DNA of 64,000 bases from Colwellia psychrerythraea. Lineage in GTDB: Bacteria; Pseudomonadota; Gammaproteobacteria; Enterobacterales; Alteromonadaceae. The notes below the pieces were generated by a model. It searched no databases, was not told the origin of the DNA, and saw nothing but the letters and a program-made list of their open reading frames with translations. The stretch lies in assembly GCF_000764185.1 (NCBI RefSeq), contig NZ_JQEC01000033.1, positions 36,103-100,102 on the forward strand, given 5' to 3'. The position numbers and the translations under genes are program-made. Of the stretch, positions 17,451 through 29,400 are shown in pieces. Every line of letters begins with the position of its first letter. The stretch's first letter is position 1.

Positions 17451-20400
17451 TTACCTCATTATTTTTAACTACTGGTAGTTTATCTAACTTTGACTCATCT
17501 TGTTTTGCACCTTCAGTCGGTACCGCACTTTCTATACTAATACTCTTACTTTTACGCTCAACTTCTTTGAAGACAGGTTCATCGACCGTGCCAGTTAACT
17601 CAAATTTAAACTCAGAAACCACTTGCGACCTAACGACTTGGTCTATGGCAACTCCAGCAAGAAACGTTACTGGGTTCAAAGAGGTAGCAATCCAAGCTAA
17701 GACAGGCAAACTTGAAGTTAGATCTGGCTTGTAAGACATGTCATAGGCAAGCTCACCAGTGACTAAGTTGGTGTGCCCCGTCATAAACAAATTACCTGCG
17801 GTACCGTTCATTTCGGTATTATCAGTAGTCAAAAGACCCTGGGTTAGTTGATAATCGCCTTTGATACTACTGTAAAACATACCATCGCTAAAAATGTCAC
17901 GAAAATCAAGGGTTAACTTACGCACTAAGGATTGCAAACTCAGTATAGAAAAAATACGTGCTGTATCACTTACATCCGCTAAATAGCCATCATCAAGACG
18001 ACCAGTAATAGTGCCGTTAGTATTGCTTAGATCAAAATCATGTAGTCCTCCAGCCCAGTTGAGGTTTACATCAACTTTAGCGCCACTGTCTCTAATGATT
18101 GAGTCATAACCTGCAGCCTTCAATTCAGTTTCAACATCATCCACAGACAAGTTGCCCGTTAGTGAGGTTATTGATTCTTGCTCATTATGAAGCCACTCAC
18201 CTGCTAGCGTTAATTGTGTTTTCCCGCGCTTGGCAGTGAAATTGCTAAATTCTATTGTTTGATCATCAGCACGCTTAATATTTACATCAACCACACCAAG
18301 CGCTAATGTGTCAAAAGTACAACTATCACAATGAAATTTTAACGGCGGTATATTAGCAAAAATGATATCGTTTTCGGCTTTATCTGGCTGCTTGTTTGGT
18401 GGCGGAACTGTCGAAAGTAATCCAGTTCCATCTTCGGTTTTACCTTCAACACTAGCCAATCTTAAAAACTCAGCATTAATCTCTAAGCCTTGAGCTAACC
18501 AATCTGGAAAAATCTTTATTTGACTGCGTGTTTCTGCCGCATTAAGTTGTAATAACCACCAATTTGGTTTATCTAACAAGTTAAAAGAAACATTATTAAG
18601 TTGCTGGCCTAATATTTGTAACTGACCAATCGAGCCTCTAATTCGTTTCGGCTTAGCTAAAAAAGGCGTTGGTTTTTCTAACTCATCACTTGCCTTTATA
18701 CTTGTGTTGGGTTGATTAACGCTATCTAAAATATCACTGATTAATGGCTGCCACATAGAAAAATCAGCATATTCAAGTTTAGTGGTGATATGAAAGCCGT
18801 CACTTGGCAATGCCATAGTTCCCTTACCAAGCATTAAGTTGGCGCGACTAAATGCAGTACTATCGTGCTCTAATACCCCAGTGAATTGCATCTCATCGCC
18901 ATAGTTGAGCGTTATTCTTGACTGCTTCAACTGACCATTTACTTGTACAGATAATTGCTGCTGCTCTTGGAATTTATTAAAATAGGGTGCAGGTAAGTTA
19001 AGCTGAGCACTCACTAAATCTGAAGAGAAATTAGCATTATATGAAAAGCCACCTTGGTGGTGCTGATGCAAAGATAACTCCCCTTGCCAAGATAATTCAC
19101 CTTGAGTATAACGTCGTAATTGTTTCGGCACGTGATGCAACCAATCAAATTCTTGCCAAAGGCCAGAAAGTTTAATATCTGTATCGTAATAATCGTCTTT
19201 ATCCATGCCGCTGATATCAAGGGACATAGGTAATCCTTGCCAAATTAGCGATAAATCTTTAGTTGTAATTTTATCATTACTAAAACTTAACTGACCTTGT
19301 ACCTCACTAAAATTCATTTTAGGTGTTTGCAAGGCAACTTGGTTATTATCAAACTCGATAATGCCACTAGCCAATGCTTGCTCATTATTATTCAGTGGCA
19401 AGTTTAAATGAAATTCTCCGCTCACCTCACCTCTGATACCTAGTTGTTCCAAAACACTACCGACACTATCTTGGAAGGGACTTTGGTTCATCAAGTCTCC
19501 AATATATTGAGGATCTGTAGCTTTTATCTCAGCATCAACTGTTAAAATTTGCCCATTAGCTAAGTCGGCAATACCGGCGCGCACCCCGGTGACATCTAAC
19601 CCGGTTAAATCACCACCTCTACCAGTAATCATCATGGCGTTATTAGTGAAATTCAGATTAGCAATAAAATCAGTGATGGCAGGCCAATTTTCCACAAATT
19701 TAAACTCAGATTTACTTAGTTCCGCATCAACAACAAAAATCCCACTGCCATCAGTAAAAGGGAAACGACTAATTGGGCCGTTTATAAGTACCTGCGCATT
19801 TTCAACTCGACCTGTTACCACTGCAGCATTTAAATACTCAACTAAATTTTCACTCATAATAGGCAAGGGTAAATACCGCCCTACTAGGCCGGCATTACCA
19901 TTAGAGACATGAGCTAACAAGGCTAGATTTACTTCGCCATCAAGTGGTGCTTCGACCCTAACTTGTGCTGATAAGTTGATTTCTTGAGAAAGGAAATCTA
20001 ACTCTTCAACCGTTAATTCCCAACCTTGGTCATTAAAGCCAACATTAAACTGACCTGATAGACTTTGATAAGGAAAGGCTTGCACAAACAACTTGTCAAA
20101 ATCTAACTCGCCCTGTTCCGCGTTAAAGTTCACTGATAAGTAGTTATCGACAAAACTCAAGTCTCCTGAGACATTTTCTAGACCAGGAATGCCGTGACTA
20201 AAGCTGTTATTAAAGTGGGAAAAACCGGTAACAATTTGCAGCTCACTATTAACGTTACGAATGTACAGGTTTTCAATTTTTCCAGTTAAGGTCATTTCAG
20301 CAAGTAAATTACGTGTTTCTTTTTTTGCTACAATTAACGGGGCCAGTTGCGCTAACATTGGCACATCAATTTCAGACAAGTGTAAAGAAAAGTCATTCGC

Positions 20401-21417
20401 TTGGTTAGCTAACATTACGGTAAATTGTTGCGAAGGTTGCTCGTTGAACTGTAAAGATAGCGGTGTGCTAAACAGTTTAAAACTGCTCTCTGACTTACCC
20501 TTTACCAGTAGAACCTGCCCTTTCCCTAAGGCAAGTTTTTGTTTTTTAGTTTCGTTGTCAAATGACCAGCTCATACTGCTTTGTGACAAATCTATTTGTA
20601 AGCGGTTAACTTCACTATCATTAACACGCAACCAGGCAGAAAAGTTGATATCTGTTTTAGTTTTATCATCATCGAGGACCAAGACATTATCTAACCAGGG
20701 CGTTATATCTATATGGTTTGCTTGTAAATACACTTGCCCGGTAAGTGTGCTACCTCGCTGCCCTTGTAAGTCTAATTTCAACTGTAAATTATTAGAACTT
20801 AAACCATTAAGTACTACGCTGCCTTGTGCTTGATGACGCTCACCGGTATTTAACCAGCGTAATTGATTCAACTTAATACTTCGAGTAATCGCTTTATTGC
20901 GGACAATAATTTTACTATCGCGAATAGAGAAGCGTTCGATACGATTTAAAAAAAGATCACTAATAATTTCAATATCATTAGTTTCACTATCCTCTACTGG
21001 TACCACTACAGTCGTTTTATCTTCTCTACCTAGCCACAGTTTTTCTGAAACATTGACAGTTGCTCCTGACAGTATCAAGTTTTTCGAGATAAGGTTTTGA
21101 GTTGAAATACTTGCCCAAAAATCAACTTGAAGTTCAAGTTGCTTAATAAACACGGCAGCGCTTTTAGTCTCAAGTACTTGTACATCACCAATAAGTAAAA
21201 CAGGACCTGACCTTTGCCACGTCATGCTTAAGCTACCAATAGAAATATTCGCTTGAGACTTTTCGTTCAAATAGTTTTGTAGGGGAAGTTTATAATGGTG
21301 AACAAAGGGTAGAAATAAGCGAAAAGCACTAATTAATACCGCAAACAGCACCAACAAAATGGCCACTGTTTTATAAAGGCGATTAAGCCAACGGTTGGAA
21401 ATGCTTACAATGCTCAT
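17440..21417 (-). CDS. yhdP: YhdP, AsmA-like inter-membrane phospholipid transporter
   Basis: 1325 residues, near the E. coli length of 1266. One N-terminal membrane helix (about 14-35) anchors a very long periplasmic beta-rich protein of the DUF3971/AsmA-like type. The C-terminus has DVSDTARIFSILSLQSLVRKLTLDFRDIF and GLLTTDNTEMNGTAGNLFMTG, characteristic of the family, then a membrane-associated hydrophobic stretch (WIATSLNPVTFLAGVAIDQV) and a charged tail. By family knowledge YhdP, with TamB and YdbH, bridges the periplasm and carries phospholipid to the outer membrane. Placed between rng and nit, as is common. Confidence 0.95.
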   Translation of the reverse strand: MSIVSISNRWLNRLYKTVAILLVLFAVLISAFRLFLPFVHHYKLPLQNYLNEKSQANISIGSLSMTWQRSGPVLLIGDVQVLETKSAAVFIKQLELQVDFWASISTQNLISKNLILSGATVNVSEKLWLGREDKTTVVVPVEDSETNDIEIISDLFLNRIERFSIRDSKIIVRNKAITRSIKLNQLRWLNTGERHQAQGSVVLNGLSSNNLQLKLDLQGQRGSTLTGQVYLQANHIDITPWLDNVLVLDDDKTKTDINFSAWLRVNDSEVNRLQIDLSQSSMSWSFDNETKKQKLALGKGQVLLVKGKSESSFKLFSTPLSLQFNEQPSQQFTVMLANQANDFSLHLSEIDVPMLAQLAPLIVAKKETRNLLAEMTLTGKIENLYIRNVNSELQIVTGFSHFNNSFSHGIPGLENVSGDLSFVDNYLSVNFNAEQGELDFDKLFVQAFPYQSLSGQFNVGFNDQGWELTVEELDFLSQEINLSAQVRVEAPLDGEVNLALLAHVSNGNAGLVGRYLPLPIMSENLVEYLNAAVVTGRVENAQVLINGPISRFPFTDGSGIFVVDAELSKSEFKFVENWPAITDFIANLNFTNNAMMITGRGGDLTGLDVTGVRAGIADLANGQILTVDAEIKATDPQYIGDLMNQSPFQDSVGSVLEQLGIRGEVSGEFHLNLPLNNNEQALASGIIEFDNNQVALQTPKMNFSEVQGQLSFSNDKITTKDLSLIWQGLPMSLDISGMDKDDYYDTDIKLSGLWQEFDWLHHVPKQLRRYTQGELSWQGELSLHQHHQGGFSYNANFSSDLVSAQLNLPAPYFNKFQEQQQLSVQVNGQLKQSRITLNYGDEMQFTGVLEHDSTAFSRANLMLGKGTMALPSDGFHITTKLEYADFSMWQPLISDILDSVNQPNTSIKASDELEKPTPFLAKPKRIRGSIGQLQILGQQLNNVSFNLLDKPNWWLLQLNAAETRSQIKIFPDWLAQGLEINAEFLRLASVEGKTEDGTGLLSTVPPPNKQPDKAENDIIFANIPPLKFHCDSCTFDTLALGVVDVNIKRADDQTIEFSNFTAKRGKTQLTLAGEWLHNEQESITSLTGNLSVDDVETELKAAGYDSIIRDSGAKVDVNLNWAGGLHDFDLSNTNGTITGRLDDGYLADVSDTARIFSILSLQSLVRKLTLDFRDIFSDGMFYSSIKGDYQLTQGLLTTDNTEMNGTAGNLFMTGHTNLVTGELAYDMSYKPDLTSSLPVLAWIATSLNPVTFLAGVAIDQVVRSQVVSEFKFELTGTVDEPVFKEVERKSKSISIESAVPTEGAKQDESKLDKLPVVKNNEVIDG

Positions 21418-21467
21418 TAAAACTTAGAATATCCTATATATATTATGAAGAAATCGTTCAAATACGA

Positions 21468-22925
21468 TCACATCATAACAACGTCAAATTGTTCCTGATT
21501 ATACATGGGTTCGGCTTGTACTTTAATCAACTTACCAATAAAAACTTCAACTTCAGCTAAGTTATGGTATTCATCATTAACAAGGGACTCACTAACAGCG
21601 CTTGCAGCGTAAACAGTGAACTTATCGGCATCATGGGCACGATTCACTCGTACAATTTCTCTAAGTATTTCAAAACAAACTGTTTCTACTGTTTTTAAAT
21701 GACCACGACCAGTACAAAGAGGGCATTCTCCACATAAAATATGCTCTAAGCTTTCACGGGTACGTTGACGTGTCATTTCAACTAAGCCAAGGGCAGAAAA
21801 GCCATGTAAACTATATTTCACCTTGTCTTTACTCATCGCCATATCCAAGCTGTGTAATACACGGCGTTTATGATCCTCATTATGCATATCAATAAAGTCA
21901 ACGATAATAATACCACCTAGATTCCTGAGTCTAAGTTGCCTAGCAATAACTTGTGTAGCTTCGATATTAGTACTAAAAATGGTATCAGCTAAATTCCGGT
22001 GGCCAACAAAAGCACCCGTATTAATATCTATAGTAGTCATGGCCTCAGTTTGATCAATGATCAAGTAACCGCCTGATTTAAGCTCTATTTTACGGTGTAG
22101 TGCGCGCTGAATTTCATTTTCCACGGAAAATAAATCAAAAATAGGTCGTTCACCCGGGTAACACTCTAATAAAGGTGTTAGTTCAGGCACAAACTCTTGG
22201 GTAAAAACAGCTAGATCATCATAGGTCAGTTTAGAGTCAACACGAATTCGCTCGAGATCTATGCCAACAAAGTCTCGTAAAACCCTAAATGATAGTGATA
22301 AATCTTGATAAAGCGGTAAATTGGTTTGTTTTCGTTGTTTACGTGTTAACACTTTTTGCCATACACGACGTAAAAATTCCGCATCATGTTGTAATTCAAT
22401 TTCGCCAGCGCCTTCGCCCGCAGTACGGACAATAAAGCCTTGATGTTCATCACAATAAGGACTGACTATGTTCTTTAATCGCTCTCGTTCATTTTCATCT
22501 TCAATACGTAAAGAAATACCCGCATGTTGCGAATTAGGCATGAGTACTAAATAACGAGAGGCAACGGTAATATCTGTAGTTAACCGTGCCCCTTTCGAGC
22601 CAAGCGGGTCTTTTACCACTTGTACCATTATGTGCTGACCTTCATGGACTAAGGAGCGAATATCAGGTACTTGCTCTGTTTCTTCTTTTAATATCAGCTT
22701 GCTATTTATATCAGAGGCATGCAAAAAAGCGGCTTTATCTAAATTGATGTCGACAAAAGCGGCTTGCATACCAGGCAAGACACGAATGACTTTACCTAGA
22801 TAAACATTACCAACAATGCCACGCTTGGCTTGTCGTTCAATATGTACTTCTTGCAATGAACCATTTTCGATCAAAGCAACACGTGTTTCGCTAGGAGTAA
22901 CATTGATTAATAATTCTGCACTCAT
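21468..22925 (-). CDS. rng: Ribonuclease G
   Basis: 485 residues. An S1 RNA-binding domain (about 38-128) is followed by the RNase E/G catalytic part: Asp300 in TIDINTGAFVG and Asp346 in VDFIDM are the magnesium ligands, and Cys401/Cys404 in CPLC form the zinc link. There is no long RNase E-type C-terminal scaffold, so it is RNase G. By family knowledge it matures the 5' end of 16S rRNA and cleaves some mRNAs. Downstream of maf, upstream of yhdP. Confidence 0.96.
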   Translation of the reverse strand: MSAELLINVTPSETRVALIENGSLQEVHIERQAKRGIVGNVYLGKVIRVLPGMQAAFVDINLDKAAFLHASDINSKLILKEETEQVPDIRSLVHEGQHIMVQVVKDPLGSKGARLTTDITVASRYLVLMPNSQHAGISLRIEDENERERLKNIVSPYCDEHQGFIVRTAGEGAGEIELQHDAEFLRRVWQKVLTRKQRKQTNLPLYQDLSLSFRVLRDFVGIDLERIRVDSKLTYDDLAVFTQEFVPELTPLLECYPGERPIFDLFSVENEIQRALHRKIELKSGGYLIIDQTEAMTTIDINTGAFVGHRNLADTIFSTNIEATQVIARQLRLRNLGGIIIVDFIDMHNEDHKRRVLHSLDMAMSKDKVKYSLHGFSALGLVEMTRQRTRESLEHILCGECPLCTGRGHLKTVETVCFEILREIVRVNRAHDADKFTVYAASAVSESLVNDEYHNLAEVEVFIGKLIKVQAEPMYNQEQFDVVMM

Positions 22926-22947
22926 AAATAGCCCTTACTTCAAATAA

Positions 22948-23577
22948 TTATTTTGCATGGATGCTGCCAGTAAAGCCGGCATTAGCCAGTAATTCGGTTG
23001 TTTCATATAGTGGTAAACCAACCACAGCAGAATAACTGCCATTAATAGTTTTCACAAATTGTCCGGCAATGCCTTGAATACCGTAACTACCGGCTTTGTC
23101 TTGTGGCTCGCCGGATAACCAATAGCTTGAAATTTCTTCTATTGTCAGTGCTTTAAAAGACACTTCTGTACTTATAACTTGACCTACTACACCTGAAATA
23201 CTTGCCAGAGCAATAGCCGTTAATACCTGATGTTGATTATTGGACAACAAAGTTAATGTTTTAATGCAATCAGCTTCATTATCAGGCTTTCCTAAAATAT
23301 TCCCATCAAAAACCACGCTGGTATCTGAGCCTAAGACATGACTATGTTTTTGTTCAGCTTGGGATAGTAAAGAAAACACATGTTGTGCTTTCTGTTTTGC
23401 TAGGCGTAATACGTAGTCATGGGCAACTTCATCTTTAGTTACTGTTTCATCTATATCACTGGGTTGAACAGAAAATTGATAACCTAGTTGTGCTAATAAC
23501 TCGCTGCGTCTTGGAGACTGCGAGGCTAATATTAGCTTTTGACTTGTGTTTATTGAGTTAGCTATTGGGTTGGTCAT
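22948..23577 (-). CDS. maf: Maf-family nucleoside triphosphate pyrophosphatase (YhdE type)
   Basis: About 209 residues from ATG 23577; a TTG three codons earlier is also in frame. Family motifs are ILASQSPRRSELLAQLG, SDIDET, the KAQ helix, VLGSDTSVVFDG, GKPDNEADC and KAGSYGIQGIAGQFV. By family knowledge YhdE-type Maf proteins hydrolyse dTTP/UTP and modified nucleotides and influence septation. Located between mreD and rng, as in E. coli. A short N-terminal extension precedes the usual start of the fold. Confidence 0.93.
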   Translation of the reverse strand: MTNPIANSINTSQKLILASQSPRRSELLAQLGYQFSVQPSDIDETVTKDEVAHDYVLRLAKQKAQHVFSLLSQAEQKHSHVLGSDTSVVFDGNILGKPDNEADCIKTLTLLSNNQHQVLTAIALASISGVVGQVISTEVSFKALTIEEISSYWLSGEPQDKAGSYGIQGIAGQFVKTINGSYSAVVGLPLYETTELLANAGFTGSIHAK

Positions 23578-23638
23578 AAAAAACAAATACAGCTAAAATA
23601 GCTAGCCCTTAGAGTGAGTAGAATGATTGAATGCAGGA

Positions 23639-24118
23639 TTACTTAATACGGAAGTGGCGACGTACGCGACGTAACAATAAAAATACCCAAGGCCAAAGTA
23701 CTATAGTGGTAATCACTGGATATAAATAATTAGGCAGGAAGACAACATCACTTAAAAAGCGCTGTAACCAAAATACTACCAGATGATATTGTGCGGAAAG
23801 TACACCGATGATTAATGCTTGCTGCCAAACGGAGAAGTTTCGAATTTTTTGAAAGTTAACCACGATAATATAAACCGATAATGCCATAGCACAAGCATGC
23901 ACCCCTAATACAGAACCAAGTAAGACATCAAGAATAAAACCCATTACCCAAGCCGTAATAATATTTACTTTATTCGGTAAAGCTAGGCACCAATAAACCA
24001 ATACAATTAAGACCCAATCGGGGCGAAACGCATCAACACTCAGTGGCATAGGAGTAATACTGGCCATTATAGCTATGAGCAAGGTCAACAAAATCACGAT
24101 GCCATTATTGCTAAACAT
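23639..24118 (-). CDS. mreD: MreD rod-shape membrane protein
   Basis: 159 residues with about five hydrophobic helices, ending in a basic RRVRRHFRIK-like tail. The segment RPDWVLIVLVYWCLALPNKVNI and GFILDVLLGSVLGVHA are MreD hallmarks. The start overlaps the mreC stop (TAATG). By family knowledge it belongs to the elongasome with MreB, MreC, RodA and PBP2. Confidence 0.94.
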   Translation of the reverse strand: MFSNNGIVILLTLLIAIMASITPMPLSVDAFRPDWVLIVLVYWCLALPNKVNIITAWVMGFILDVLLGSVLGVHACAMALSVYIIVVNFQKIRNFSVWQQALIIGVLSAQYHLVVFWLQRFLSDVVFLPNYLYPVITTIVLWPWVFLLLRRVRRHFRIK

Positions 24119-25014
24119 TATGACTTACCTGCTTTGCTAGAGTTTTTTAACGAGCCAGAGTTTGTCTTTGATGCCTCTGCAGAGGGTTCTTTTGTCGTTT
24201 CTTTAGAAAGTAATAACATATACCGTAACCTATCAATTTGCGCTACCGGCTGGCTGTAAATAGTCGCAAACTCACGGGATTCATCAGTACGTACTAACAC
24301 AACACGAGAAACAGGGTAGCCCTCTGGATATTTGCCACCTAAACCTGAGGTGACTAACAGATCACCTTCTTTGACATCGGCACTGTGTGCGACAAAATTA
24401 TGTATAAGTCGGTCTATCTGACCGCTGCCTGAAGCAATAAGCCTTAAGCCATTACGCTGAATACGTACCGGGATTGCATGTGATATATCACTTATTAGAA
24501 TAACTCTCGAACTACTGGCACCTACATGTAATATTTGTCCAACAATGCCTTTTTCATCAAGTACTGGCTGGCCTTCATAAACGCCATCATTTGTACCGCG
24601 ATTAATCACTACTTGATGCGAATAGGGATCGCTATCAACAGATAATATTTCGGCAAACATTTTTTTAATTTCACCACGAACGGGTGACGACAGCAACGAA
24701 CGTAAGCGTTCATTTTCTTGGCGAACAATATCGAGTTGCATTGCTTGTTCATGAAAAAACAGCTCATTTTCACGGAAATGTTGATTTTCTTTCATTAATT
24801 GCTGACGAATAACAATATTTTCTGATGCCCAAGTCATCATTTGTTTAGGCGCATTGGCCATATATTGCAGAGGGCTAACCAGTGACTGTAAATAACCACG
24901 GGCAGTTTCAAAGCTCGCCATTTTATGATCGAAAAAAATCAAGGCTGCAGAACAAAGCAGTACCAAAGTAAGCCGCTGCGCTGGTGATGTGCCTTGATTA
25001 AAAATTGGGTTCAT
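24118..25014 (-). CDS. mreC: MreC rod-shape-determining protein
   Basis: 298 residues. A membrane helix near residues 15-30, a coiled coil (about 70-110) and two beta-barrel domains with VVINRGTNDGVYEGQPVLDEKGIVGQI and GDLLVTSGLGGKYPEGYPV are the MreC signature. By family knowledge it links cytoplasmic MreB to periplasmic wall synthesis. The C-terminal 30 residues are Ser/Lys/Thr-rich and look disordered. An 84-bp inverted-repeat element lies between mreB and this gene. Confidence 0.95.
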   Translation of the reverse strand: MNPIFNQGTSPAQRLTLVLLCSAALIFFDHKMASFETARGYLQSLVSPLQYMANAPKQMMTWASENIVIRQQLMKENQHFRENELFFHEQAMQLDIVRQENERLRSLLSSPVRGEIKKMFAEILSVDSDPYSHQVVINRGTNDGVYEGQPVLDEKGIVGQILHVGASSSRVILISDISHAIPVRIQRNGLRLIASGSGQIDRLIHNFVAHSADVKEGDLLVTSGLGGKYPEGYPVSRVVLVRTDESREFATIYSQPVAQIDRLRYMLLLSKETTKEPSAEASKTNSGSLKNSSKAGKS

Positions 25015-25083
25015 AAAAAGTCAGTTATGAAGAGTGTTGTGCAAAGACACAACTGATAAAAATAAAGCTGAGATGTTTTTGCA

Positions 25084-25167
25084 GCTAATGACTCCAAGTA
25101 CAAAGCAATAGCACGGAGTTGACGCTAGTCAATGAGTACTTTTTCTGAAGTCATTGGAGTCATTAGC
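25084..25167 (-). repeat. 84-bp hairpin element, copy 1 (mreB-mreC gap)
   Basis: Perfect 14-bp terminal inverted repeats, GCTAATGACTCCAA (25084-25097) and TTGGAGTCATTAGC (25154-25167), enclose a 21-bp core (25111-25131) that contains GGAGTTGACGCTAGTC and an inner TTGAC/GTCAA hairpin. The core recurs identically at 55731-55751 within an element of the same total length and spacing. In the mreB transcript the element begins 18 nt after the TAG stop. It resembles REP-like elements (GGAG followed by a short hairpin), but I cannot assign it to a known family. Confidence 0.8.
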
Positions 25168-25185
25168 AATAAAAACTTCCAGCGG

Positions 25186-26253
<1,068 letters not shown>

Positions 26254-26362
26254 CTAATTAAGAAGACGCTGTTAAGTTGCGAATAACAGATCGGATAATC
26301 ATACCTTAGTATTTGTCTAATGTGTTGCTTTTTTAAAAGAAAGCACTAAAGAAAAGTCAAAA

Positions 26363-26386
26363 AAATGAGACACAAGTCTCATTTTC
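26363..26386 (-). terminator. Terminator downstream of mshQ
   Basis: AAAATGAGAC / GTCTCATTTT form a 10-bp stem with a 4-base loop, followed on the minus strand by a T run. It lies 24 bases after the mshQ stop and separates the MSHA cluster from mreB. Confidence 0.85.
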
Positions 26387-26409
26387 ATATCTAGTAGTAT
26401 TTGCTTACT

Positions 26410-29400
26410 TTATTTATCTATCTCGCGCTGATAAATAATACGGTCGTTACCACGAAAAAGACCGAATGTTAATTTTGCTGTCGGGTTATTATCAAAATCA
26501 CTGTCATTATTCCAATCATACTGCAACCAAGGTGGCACTTGGTATTCAACTTCAAGTGAACCAATCTTACCCGCCCCTGGCGCAGAAAAAAGTAACCATT
26601 GATATAAGCCACTGACAAAACTTTTATTTAGATCGGCAAAACTTGCATCTGTATCCGTAGGTACCAGGTTATCAAAACCATCTAAGTCAGCTAAACGGTA
26701 ATTCCACAGAGGCATCCCTCCATCACCTATATTGCCGGTAAGATCTTTAACACCGACAGAAGGAACTAAGCAGTTTTCTTCATCGTTTGTTATAAAATTA
26801 GTACCGTCAAAGTGCTGAATAAACATGGTTACCGGTAAGTTTGACGTTTCAGGGCCATAGCTATTTTCAAGTAACCACCTACCAAAATGTACTTCAACTC
26901 CGGTAGTAATGACTTTCTCTGTAGCGATAATATTTGTATCACTGCCGCTATAGAGTTTTACCTCGTCACCATCTTCGACACTTGTAACAAGAAAAGGGAT
27001 ATTAACTGAAAAAGGTTGCAGTTTTGAGTGTTTGTTATGTTCATAAATAAAGTGGTCTTGCTGATTAAATGTGTATGAAACAAAGTCATTTGTACCAATT
27101 GCATCAGGCTCATCACCTGCACTCATATTTGCGCTAAGCTGAACCTTTTCCAAAGGTACTGTTGGAAAAAGACGAGGCATTGAATTATCAGCTGTTGGTG
27201 CAGGTATTGTGATGCCTGATGAAGTCAACTTCATATAGCCATCTTCTGTGTAGTTTTTCGTGATATTACCACTTCGATTAAATGCCGTTATGTGTATGGT
27301 AGGTGATAAGAAATCCGCATATGAAATAGCACCAACGGTATTGCCACTATTATCTCTAGTTTGTCCTGCATATGCCCAATCATCGGTCTCTGGATAGGTA
27401 ATAAGATCACAGGTCGAATAGTGATAAGCGCTCAGTTCTCCGTGAACTCCAACAGTCTGAGTAAAATATGCAGGTATAAACCTACCAACATCGGCACTAC
27501 TTTCAGCTTTATATACACCGGATCCATAATTGTTGTCTCGGATATAGAGCTTAGTTAATCCTACCTCGCTATAGGTTGCAGTATTAAACTCATACTTACC
27601 ATTTAAATCAAATACCACCTCTGCTGCGTCAGAGTAACCTAAAGACCCATCATTAAGCTGACTAGAAATACTCTCGCTATTACTATATTTCAAGGTGCCT
27701 TCAGCACCTCCAGATGTAGGTCCTGTCCGCTCAAGTTGTAATTGAGCTTGTTGCGCAATGTAGTTAGTTGTTGCATTGTTGTCAGCATTCTCGGCAGTGA
27801 ACGATATGGTAAAATCATCTCCTGCAACCTGTTTTTTAGTTGTCGGAGAAGTAGTGGTTGTATTATCTAAAATTATACTGCCATTTTCTGCAACAACAGA
27901 AAAGTGATGTGGACTGACCCAAAAATCATTCGATGAACCTTCAATGGTAAAACTAGGGTTACCACCACTAGCGGGTTCAACATAACGTGCATATAATTTT
28001 ACTTGCCCTGCATCGTTATATTTATTGGTCCCCAAATCAGCAATAGAATTAGCAACAAAATTTAGCGATATTGGTGTGTAATCATTTACAGTGCCGGCAA
28101 GATTTTTATCAATCTCAGTGCCTGATATAAAATATTTATTTGCCGTACTTCTACTAGGCGCAATATATTCCATCGCCATATCGACCGTTTTAGATCCTGA
28201 CAATAAGTCAGTACATACACCATTTATATCTTTGACCGCTTGAATATTAATACCTGAAAAATCTACACCTGCAACTTGATCATCTATAGTTGAAAATACA
28301 AAACCAGCATCTAGAAAGGTTACATCGCAATCAGTTGGATAACCGTTTATACACTCATAAGTTTGATCTAAGCTTAAAGAAACCACTTCTACCTTGGTAT
28401 GAACATAATTAACATCTATCTCACCGCCAACCACAATAACATTTTTTGTTAGCACGATATTATTAACTGGATCAGTTACAGACAAAACTACATCTATAGC
28501 GTCAGTATTTAAGGTATTACAAGATGCATCAGCACAAGCTTTAATTGTAATTAAATCTGCTTCACAGGTTAAGCCCTGACCATTTTGGCTATTTATTTCA
28601 AAGTGATCGATCACTGAACAACCGTTGTTATCATTCATATCAATTTGAATTTCGCTCTGGGTCAGAACTTTTTTATATATTCTAACTTCATCATAATTAC
28701 CACGTGATGAGTAAGGTGAGGCAACAGGGGAGTTCCCTGTTTGAGTATAGTCTGATGAATTATCGCCAAACACTATCTGGTCCAGTTCCCCCATAGCACC
28801 ATTGGTATTTTTGGTTTGTTGAATTTGCAGTGCTCCATCAACATAAATAGCGAAGTCATTAGCAAGATAATCCCATGTTACTGTTAAGTAATACCAAGTA
28901 TCTGCCTGACGATTATTAGTTGATGATTCAATTAAAGAAAAATCAGCATCAACTGAATCTTCAAAGGCAAATTTTAGTCGGCCATCCTGCTGTATTTCAA
29001 AAACAAAGTATTTATCCGTTGCATTACTTCCGGAACTGGCATCAAACAAGACTCTTTCAAAGTCAGTATTCCAATTTATTGTGCTGTTAAACCAAAAACT
29101 AATGGTGCCACGTAAACCAACACCTTCATCGAGATCTAGTTCAGAACGAAAGGCAGTCCCAGTATAATCAAAACGATTATAACTCACACTATCAAAGCCT
29201 CGGCAATATTTACCATCTGCCATAGATGCTCCTATAAATGGAACATCTGCATGATTATCTAAACCACTAGTATCATTAATTTGGACAGAGATATCAGTTT
29301 GTTCAAATTGATAAAATGCTAATAATCCTGAACAGGAAACTGAAGCACGAGTACTACCGTCATAGTCATTAGCAGCTAATTGGTTGTCATAGATGGTTAA

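Noticed and set aside
20261..20833. 190-codon open frame on the plus strand
   Set aside because: It lies fully inside yhdP on the other strand, has no domain I recognise, and reads as low-quality antisense translation of a well-supported gene.
25111..25131. Integron attC-like site in the 84-bp element
   Set aside because: The core has no GTTRRRY/RYYYAAC ends, and the element lacks the attC R and L box layout.
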